Assembly: GCF_018129085.1 (NCBI RefSeq) | Contig: NZ_JAAGBB010000035.1 | Location: forward strand, 1-64,000 | From: Plastoroseomonas hellenica | Lineage (GTDB): Bacteria > Pseudomonadota > Alphaproteobacteria > Acetobacterales > Acetobacteraceae | DNA length: 64,000 nucleotides | Direction: 5' to 3' | In this document: positions 58,294 to 64,000 of the stretch, piece by piece | How the letters are laid out: each line of letters opens with the position of its first letter | How positions within the stretch are numbered: position 1 is the first letter of the stretch | The notes under the pieces: model-generated | The model's database searches: none | What the model saw: only the letters and a program-made list of their open reading frames with translations | Told to the model about the DNA's origin: nothing | Made by a program: the position numbers and the translations under genes

Positions 58294-60788
58294 ACAACCT
58301 GCGGCTCGGCTTCCGTCTCGCCCGCCGCGAATTGCGCGGCGGCGTGCGCGGCCTGCGCATCGTGCTCGCCTGCCTGGCGCTCGGCGTCGCCGCCATCGCG
58401 GCGGTCGGCACCCTGCGCGCGGCGACGGACGCCGCCTTCGTCGCCGATGGTGCGCGCATCCTCGGCGGGGATGCCGAGGTCCATATAACCCAGCGCCGGT
58501 TGCCGGATGCCGCGCGCGCCTGGATCGCGGCGCGCGGCGGCACCCTCTCCGAGGTGGTGGAGATGCGCGCCATGGCGATCGCGCCCTCCGGCGAGCGCAT
58601 GCTGGTCGAGCTCAAGGCGGTGGACGACCGTTATCCGCTCTATGGCGACCTGGTCCTCGATCCGCCGCAGCCGCTGGCGCCAGGGGGCATCGCGCTCGAC
58701 CCGACGGTCGCCGAACGGCTGGGTCTGGCGCCGGGCGACACGGTCAGGATCGGGGAATCGCGCTTCCGCTACCTCGGCGCCGTGGCGCAGGAGCCTGACA
58801 AGGTCGCCTCCCCCACCATTCTTGGTCCGCGCGCGATGATCCTCTCCGCCGATCTCGCCGCCACCCGGCTCATCCAGCCCGGCTCGCTCTTCGCCTATGA
58901 CTATCGCATCCGGCTGCCGGCGGGTGCCGACGCCGGGCGCTTCATCGCCGATCTGCGCGCAGCCTTCGCCGGCGAGGGCTGGCGGGTCCGGGGCGCCGGG
59001 GACGCGGCGCCCGGGGTGAACCGCTTCCTCGATCGTGCCGCCTTCTTCCTGACCCTCGCTTCGCTGACCGCGCTGCTGGTCGGCGGCATCGGCGTCGCGA
59101 CCGGGGTGCGCGCCTGGCTCGACCAGCGGGCGCGGACCATCGCGACGCTCCGCTGCCTCGGCGCGCCGGCGGGCGCGATCTTCGCGACCTATCTGATCCA
59201 GGTCATGGCGCTGGCGCTGCTCGGCGTCGCGATCGGACTGGTGGCGGGCTTCGGCCTGACCTGGGTGGGCGCCGGCCTGCTGGCGGATGCGCTGCCGGTG
59301 CCGCCACGGCCCGGGCTCTATGTCGCGCCGCTCGCCATGGCGGCGCTCTATGGGCTGCTGACCGCGCTCGCCTTCGCGCTCTGGCCGCTCGGCCGGGCGC
59401 GGGAGATCCCGGGTGCGGCGCTGTTCCGGGACGCGGTGCAGCCGGTCTCGGCACGACCGCGGCTGACCTTGCTCGCCGCCGTCGCGGCAGCCGGCGGGGC
59501 GCTGGCGGCGCTGGTGATCGCGACCGCCGAGAACCGCCTCTTCGCCCTCGGCTTCGTCGGCGGCGCGATCGGCACGCTGCTGCTGTTCCGGCTCGGCGCC
59601 GGCGCGCTGATGGCGGTGGCACGGCGCATCCGCACGCCTGGCCGCCCGACCTGGCGCCTCGGCCTCGCGAACCTGCACCGGCCCGGCGCGCCGACGCCGC
59701 TGATGCTGGTCTCGCTCGGCATCGGGCTGACCACGCTGGCGGCGATCGCGCTGATCGAGGGCAATCTGCGCCTGCAGATCAATGACCAGATGCCGGCCGC
59801 GGCGCCGAATTTCTACTTCATCGACATCCAGTCCGATCAGGCCCAGGCCTTCGATACCCTGGCGCGCGGCCTGCCCGGCGTCGCCGAGCTGCACCGGGTG
59901 CCGAGCCTGCGCGCCCGCGTCACCGCGGTGAACGGCGTGCCGGCGGACCGGGTGCGGACCACGGAGGACACCGCCTGGGCGCTGCGCGGCGACCGCGGCC
60001 TGACCTATGCGGCGACACCGCCGGAAGGCACCCGTGTCGTCGCCGGGCAATGGTGGCCCGCCGATTATGCCGGGCCGCCGCTGATCTCCTTCGACGTCAA
60101 CCTGGCGCGTGGCTGGGGCGTGGGGATCGGCGATACCGTCACACTGAACGTGCTGGGCCGCGACATCGACTTCCGCATCGCCAGCCTGCGCGACATCCAA
60201 TGGCGGGCGCTCGGCATCAATTTCGTCTTCGTGGCCTCGCCCGGGCTGCTGGAGGCGGCGCCGCACACCAACATCGCGACCTTGCGCGGCGATGTGGCGC
60301 AGGAGGGTGCGATGCTGCGCGCCATCACGGACGCCTTCCCGAACGTCTCCGGCATCCGGGTCCGGGATGCGCTGGAGGCGGTGGCGGGGCTGCTCGGCAA
60401 GATCGGCGCCGCGCTTTCGGGCACCGCCGGGGTCACGCTCGCCGCCGGGGCGCTGGTGCTGGCCGGCGCGGTCGCGGCCGGGCAGCGACGCCGCATCCGG
60501 GACGCCGTGGTGCTGAAGACCATCGGTGCCAGCCGCGCCCAGATTCGCAACGCCTTCCTGGTGGAGTTCGGGTTGCTCGGGCTGACCGCCGGCCTGATCG
60601 CAGCGGCGGCGGGCACGGCGGCGGCCTGGGGCGTGGTGCGCTTCGTGATGGGGGCGGACTGGGCCTTCCTGCCGGGGACGCTGGCCGCGACCATCGCCTT
60701 CTGCACCGCTCTGACGCTCGCCTTCGGCTATGCCGGGACGGCGCTGGCGCTCCGCGTCAGGCCCGCGCCGCTGCTGCGGAACGAATAG
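58290..60788 (+). CDS. ybbP: FtsX-family ABC permease, YbbP type
   Basis: 832 residues. One N-terminal helix (about 20-40) is followed by a MacB-like periplasmic domain, three helices of the first FtsX unit (about 255-360), further helices near 390-440, a second periplasmic domain (about 485-705), and a second FtsX unit with three helices at the end (about 710-825). The segment AGQRRRIRDAVVLKTIGASR is typical. With YbbA it probably extracts or exports lipids or hydrophobic molecules across the envelope; the substrate is unknown. Confidence 0.9.
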
Positions 60789-60963
60789 AACCGGGCTGAC
60801 GCAGTTCGTTAAACAAAAGCTCGGCGACGTTACGCATTTTCAGGCTATGCTTTGTCACCCGATGGACCGCGGAAACCCGTTGAACCCGGATTACGCAATG
60901 TCCATATTCGCGCGGATGGGGAATGGTCCCCGCTATCCCGCTTTGGGAGGAGTCCCTCGTTTC

Positions 60964-61755
60964 ATGGCCCTTCAACCCGACAATCGATATGCGACGGGTG
61001 CGCCAGGCTGGGGTCGTACGGCGACCGCCGACGCGGCCGCCGTCGATGCCGGGCTGCGCGCCTACATGCTCCGCGTCTTCAACTGGATGGCGTCGGGGCT
61101 GCTGCTGACCGGTATCGTGGCCCTCGGCATCGCCAGCTCGCCCGAGATCCAGGCGCTGTTCTGGCAGGCGGGGCGCAGTGCCGCCGGCTATGTCGTGGTG
61201 TCGCCGACGCTGCTCGGCTGGGCGGCGATGCTCTCCCCGCTCGCCTTCGTGCTGGTGCTGAGCTTCGGCATCAACCGGCTGTCGAAGACGGCGGTGCAGG
61301 CGCTGTTCTGGCTGTTCGCGGCCGCGATGGGCGCCAGCCTCAGCAACATCTTCCTGCGCTACACCGGCACCTCGATCGCCAGCACCTTCTTCATCACCGC
61401 CGGCATGTTCGCGGCCGTGAGCCTCTATGGCTACACGACCAAGGCCGACCTGACGAAGATGGGCAGCATCATGATGATGGGCGTCTTCGGCCTGATCATC
61501 GCGGGGCTGGTCAACATCTTCCTCCAGTCGCCGGCGCTGCAGTTCGCGATCAGCGTGATCGGCGTGGTCGTCTTCGTGGCGCTGACCGCCTATGACACCC
61601 AGCGCATCAAGGCCGACTACATCGAATACGCCTATGCGGAAGGCACGGCGGAGGCAGGCAAGCGCAGCGTGATGGACGCGCTGTCGCTCTACCTGAACTT
61701 CATCAACATCTTCCAGTTCCTGCTGTCCCTGATGGGCCAGCGCCAGAGCAACTGA
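60964..61755 (+). CDS. Bax inhibitor-1/YccA-family membrane protein
   Basis: 263 residues with seven helices (about 40-62, 85-107, 115-137, 140-163, 170-190, 197-217 and 235-256). Conserved family parts are LRAYMLRVFNWMASGLLLTG, TAYDTQRIKADY, whose acidic residues form the Ca2+/pH sensor, and SLYLNFINIFQFLLSL. These proteins are leak channels or protease modulators in the inner membrane. The start at 60964 matches family N-termini and has GGGAGGAG 11 bases upstream; an ATG at 60898 is possible. Two strong hairpins follow the stop. Confidence 0.92.
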   Translation: MALQPDNRYATGAPGWGRTATADAAAVDAGLRAYMLRVFNWMASGLLLTGIVALGIASSPEIQALFWQAGRSAAGYVVVSPTLLGWAAMLSPLAFVLVLSFGINRLSKTAVQALFWLFAAAMGASLSNIFLRYTGTSIASTFFITAGMFAAVSLYGYTTKADLTKMGSIMMMGVFGLIIAGLVNIFLQSPALQFAISVIGVVVFVALTAYDTQRIKADYIEYAYAEGTAEAGKRSVMDALSLYLNFINIFQFLLSLMGQRQSN

Positions 61756-61795
61756 TGCTGTCCCGGGGCGCTTGCCCCGGGTCACGAACGGGAAA

Positions 61796-61826
61796 CCCCC
61801 GGAGGCGCAACCTCCGGGGGTTTTTT
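61796..61826 (+). terminator. Rho-independent terminator after Bax-inhibitor gene
   Basis: A perfect 10-bp stem CCCCCGGAGG/CCTCCGGGGG with a CGCAA loop and six T residues. An additional perfect 8-bp hairpin (CCCGGGGC/GCCCCGGG) lies just before it at 61762-61781. Confidence 0.93.
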
Positions 61827-61863
61827 CGTGTCCTGCAGCCGGGTCATCCCGGCCTGTGGTCGC

Positions 61864-62136
61864 TCAGTAGCGGTCGCGGTAGCGCCGGCCACCGCCGCGA
61901 TAGCCACGATCCTGCACCGACTGGTCGTAGAGGTAGCCGCCGACGCCACCGGCGCCGGCGCCGAGCAGCGCGCCGAGGCCGGCATTGCCGCTGAAGGAGC
62001 CGATGACGCCGCCGAGCGCCGCGCCGCCCAGGGCGCCGGTTGCGGTGCGCTGTTCGGTGGGGTTCAGCCCGGCGCAGGCAGAGAGGCCGAGTGCCGCCAG
62101 CAGGGGAAGCGCGAGGCGCGTTGTGCGCAGGGTCAT
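61864..62136 (-). CDS. Glycine-zipper lipoprotein
   Basis: 90 residues. The lipobox is LSAC (Cys21). A glycine-zipper block, GALGGAALGGVIGSFSGNAG to GALLGAGAGGVGGY, spans about 34-70 and should insert in or stack on a membrane, as in SlyB/YMGG-type proteins. The C-terminus is Arg/Tyr/Gly-rich (RGYRGGGRRYRDRY). The gene converges on the Bax-inhibitor gene and is followed by its terminator. A stress or envelope-stability role is likely. Confidence 0.88.
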   Translation of the reverse strand: MTLRTTRLALPLLAALGLSACAGLNPTEQRTATGALGGAALGGVIGSFSGNAGLGALLGAGAGGVGGYLYDQSVQDRGYRGGGRRYRDRY

Positions 62137-62150
62137 GGGACGTCTCCCTC

Positions 62151-62594
62151 TCAGCGTGCGGCGCGCGGCGCGCGGGCGGGCGCGGCAGCGTTGCGGTTGC
62201 AGGGATAGGTCGTGCCGGCCCAGCGCATCAGGCCGTCGACCGCCGGGTCATTGGCGTGCTGCGGGTTCTGGCGTGCCCAGGTCGCGAAGGCGACGCCCGA
62301 TTCGGCGACGGTCGGTCCAGGCGAGGGAACGCAATAGACCGGCCGCGAGGTCGCCGTGCCGGTCGGATGCAGCAGTGTGTGGAACTGGCCGGCGCCGGTC
62401 AGAAAGCCCTGGCAATAGGCGATCGCCTCGAGCCGCGAGACGCCGGTCCAGCGGGGATCGCAGACCGCGGCAAGGTCGGCCACCGTGCGGACCTGGGTCA
62501 CCGGGGTCGGTGCTGGCGCGGAAGCGCTTGGCGCCTGGGCCAGGACGGGTGTGGTGACAAGCGCAGCCAGGACGGCGGCGACGGGTACGCGCAT
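62151..62594 (-). CDS. Rap1a/Tai-like secreted protein
   Basis: 147 residues with a signal peptide (RVPVAAVLAALVTTPVLAQ). The core (about 40-125) has the pattern of Rap1a/Tai proteins: a Cys-containing helix (DLAAVCDPR), EAIAYCQGFLTGAGQFH, CVPSPGPTVAESGVAFATW and a final Cys (TTYPCN). The family includes immunity proteins against type VI amidase effectors, but many members sit away from effectors; none is visible here, so the label describes the fold only. The start at 62594 begins the signal peptide. Confidence 0.8.
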   Translation of the reverse strand: MRVPVAAVLAALVTTPVLAQAPSASAPAPTPVTQVRTVADLAAVCDPRWTGVSRLEAIAYCQGFLTGAGQFHTLLHPTGTATSRPVYCVPSPGPTVAESGVAFATWARQNPQHANDPAVDGLMRWAGTTYPCNRNAAAPARAPRAAR

Positions 62595-62629
62595 GGCGAT
62601 AACCTCCCCAATGGAGCCGGAAGCCCGGA

Positions 62630-62673
62630 GCGCGATCGCTTGAGGCGGAATCGCCGAAAAGCGTGAACCATGC
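62630..62673. repeat. Dispersed hairpin repeat R7
   Basis: 44 nt. The inner stem GGCG/CGCC matches R5, while the middle stem is CGCTT/AAGCG instead of GACTT/AAGTC, again compensated. The outer stem is degenerate. A GACCGGACAA box follows. Confidence 0.65.
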
Positions 62674-62687
62674 GACCGGACAACGCG

Positions 62688-62730
62688 GCTAGACCATGAC
62701 CGCTTCAGCTTGAAGCGGTCATGGTCTAGC
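62688..62730. repeat. Perfect palindrome with 20-bp arms
   Basis: Arms at 62688-62707 and 62711-62730 are perfectly complementary, opening GCTAGACCATGACC, around a 3-nt loop. It lies 14 bp after hairpin R7. It may be a terminator-like or replication-associated cruciform; no T run follows on either side. Confidence 0.75.
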
Positions 62731-62815
62731 GCGAACGCGGTGGTTGGTCGCGGGTTGCGTTGTTCGCTTGCAGTCAAGAACGCGCCAGGAGCGATGGGAC
62801 ACAACATCGGGCAAC

Positions 62816-62850
62816 AAAAAGCCGTCCGCGTGACGGACACGCGGACGGCT
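62816..62850 (-). terminator. Rho-independent terminator of the carD-like gene
   Basis: On the minus strand, a perfect 10-bp stem (GCCGTCCGCG/CGCGGACGGC, 9-nt loop) is followed by five T residues, 36 bases after the CarD-family stop codon. Confidence 0.9.
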
Positions 62851-62885
62851 GATGCAAGACAGGGCGCTGCAGAAGATGCTGCGCC

Positions 62886-64000
62886 TCAGCTTTTCAGATG
62901 CACCTGCAGGCGTTCGATCGTCGCCATCTTGTCGGTCTTCTCGATGGCGCCGACCTCGGAGGCCAGCCGGTCGAGCGCCTGTTCATAGATCTGGCGCTCG
63001 GAGAAGGACTGGTCGGGCTGGCCGGCATTGCGGTGCAGGTCGCGCACGACCTCGGCGATCTGGACCAGATCGCCGGAATTGATCTTCGCCTCGTATTCCT
63101 GGGCGCGGCGCGACCACATCGTGCGCTTGATGCGGGCCCGGCCCTTCAGCGTGTCCAGCGCTTCCTTCAGATTATCGGCGCTGGCGAGCTTGCGCAGGCC
63201 GGACGAGGCCGCCTTGTTGACCGGGACGCGCAGCGTCATCCGGTTCTCCTCGAAGGTGACCACGATCACCTGCAGGGAATAGCCGGCGGCCTCCATGCTC
63301 TCGATGCCCTGGACCTGGCCGACGCCATGGGTCGGATAGACGACATGGTCGCCGGTCTTGAAATCCTCCTTCGGGCGGGCCGGCGGCTTGGGCGCGGGCG
63401 TGAAGCCGCCGGGCGCGCCCGTGGTGGCCGGTCGCGGGGGCAGTCCAGGGCGTTGGTTCGGGGCGGCCGCGATCAGCGGACGCTCTGGGGTGCTGGGATG
63501 GGACATGATCTCCGGGGCAGTCGTGACGGGCCTGGGGCGTGGTATAGAAGCGGCCAGGGCCGGTGCAGGTTTCGGTGCCGGCACCGCGGCGGCGGTGACG
63601 GCTGGCGGCGGCGCGCTCGGCACCGCTATCTTGGACGTGCCTGTCGCCGCATCCTTCGCCGGACCCGGTGCGGGCGGGCGAGGCGGTGCGGCCCCGCTGG
63701 CGGGCGCCGGGGCCTTCGCCTTGGGCGCCGGCTTGGACAGCGCCGGCGCCTTGGCCTTCGGCGCCGGCTTTACGGCGGCCTTGGTCTTGGTTGCGGGAGC
63801 CTTCGCCTTGCTCGCAGGCTTGACGGCCTTGGGCTTGGCCTTCGGTACCGGCTTCGCGACGGGCTTGGGTTTTGCCGCCTTCGGCTTGGCGGCTGGCGCC
63901 TTCGCTGGCTTTGGCCGCGCCGGAGACGATTTCCTGGCCTGGGTGACGGATTTGGCCTTGGCCGCCTTCTTGCGGCGCTCGGCCTCCGTCGTCGCAGCCT
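62886..64000 (-). CDS. CarD-family regulator with long Lys/Ala/Pro-rich N-terminal tail, 5' truncated
   Basis: The last 160 residues are a complete CarD/CdnL protein: the RNA-polymerase-binding Tudor-like part (FKTGDHVVYPTHGVGQV) and the helical DNA-binding part (IKRTMWSRRAQEYEAKINSGD). CarD stabilises open complexes, notably at rRNA promoters. The same frame stays open to the window edge and adds at least 200 residues of Lys/Ala/Pro repeats resembling a histone H1 tail (KPAPKAKAPA twice). An internal ATG at 63506 with GGAG just upstream could give a normal 206-residue protein. The true N-terminus lies outside the window. Confidence 0.88.
   Translation of the reverse strand, partial: AATTEAERRKKAAKAKSVTQARKSSPARPKPAKAPAAKPKAAKPKPVAKPVPKAKPKAVKPASKAKAPATKTKAAVKPAPKAKAPALSKPAPKAKAPAPASGAAPPRPPAPGPAKDAATGTSKIAVPSAPPPAVTAAAVPAPKPAPALAASIPRPRPVTTAPEIMSHPSTPERPLIAAAPNQRPGLPPRPATTGAPGGFTPAPKPPARPKEDFKTGDHVVYPTHGVGQVQGIESMEAAGYSLQVIVVTFEENRMTLRVPVNKAASSGLRKLASADNLKEALDTLKGRARIKRTMWSRRAQEYEAKINSGDLVQIAEVVRDLHRNAGQPDQSFSERQIYEQALDRLASEVGAIEKTDKMATIERLQVHLKS

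Noticed and set aside
62151-62594. Type VI secretion immunity gene
   Set aside because: The Rap1a-like fold is plausible, but no effector, VgrG, PAAR or other T6SS gene is adjacent, so an immunity role is not claimed.
63507-63623. GTG at 63623 as the CarD start
   Set aside because: The frame is open far upstream and the sequence there is clearly protein-like (Lys/Ala/Pro repeats), so this GTG has no special support.

Overview
The window is GC-rich, gene-dense bacterial DNA. It suggests an alphaproteobacterium close to Roseomonas and other Acetobacteraceae. That placement is an inference from a CtrA-family regulator, a CarD-family protein, a DUF4159/BatA-type operon, Bug-type solute-binding proteins, Sox/Fcc genes and many ATGA/GTGA stop-start overlaps. 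No phage, transposase, rRNA or CRISPR array was seen. Both ends cut a gene: a DUF4159 protein on the left and a CarD-family protein on the right.

Layout. 1-5.6 kb: end of an envelope/BatA-type operon, a lipoprotein and an ankyrin protein. 5.6-10.8 kb: a CtrA paralogue without its phosphoacceptor Asp, a LysR regulator divergent from a Bug solute-binding protein plus CoA-transferase pair, and glutathione peroxidase. 11.1-17.3 kb: one tightly overlapping operon of an IorAB-like molybdenum hydroxylase, cytochrome c plus FccB-type flavoprotein, and soxX-soxY-soxZ-soxA. No soxB or soxCD is present here. A 161-bp long-hairpin element sits exactly between soxY and soxZ. A tRNA-Thr(CGT) follows on the other strand. 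17.6-20.6 kb: a DevBCA/MacAB-like export system. 20.6-25.6 kb: membrane glycosyltransferase, SMR and UbiA-HAD genes, probably lipid-linked sugar metabolism.

25.8-45.2 kb is a roughly 19-kb sulfur-scavenging island. It holds a non-heme iron dioxygenase, O-acetylhomoserine sulfhydrylase, two tandem SsuA-like binding proteins, an SsuD-like monooxygenase and SsuBC. Divergent from these are an OsmC-like protein and a second Ssu/Tau-type ABC system. Then come two peptide-type binding proteins with a DmoA/DszA-type monooxygenase, and a methionine importer with two MetQ copies. The probable logic is to import sulfonates, sulfones and methionine, cleave C-S bonds, and re-assimilate the sulfur.

45.2-64 kb holds a small ORF followed by a strong sRNA candidate, extensin, pterin dehydratase and metalloprotease genes, a D-aminopeptidase with a peptide-binding protein, and a sirtuin. 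It continues with a copper-uptake cluster (DUF2946, TonB receptor, YcnI, PCuAC), thpR, a tesA gene divergent from ybbA-ybbP, a Bax-inhibitor protein, a glycine-zipper lipoprotein, a Rap1a-like protein and a CarD protein with a long Lys/Ala/Pro tail. Intergenic gaps across the window carry a dispersed 44-nt hairpin family whose stems co-vary between copies.
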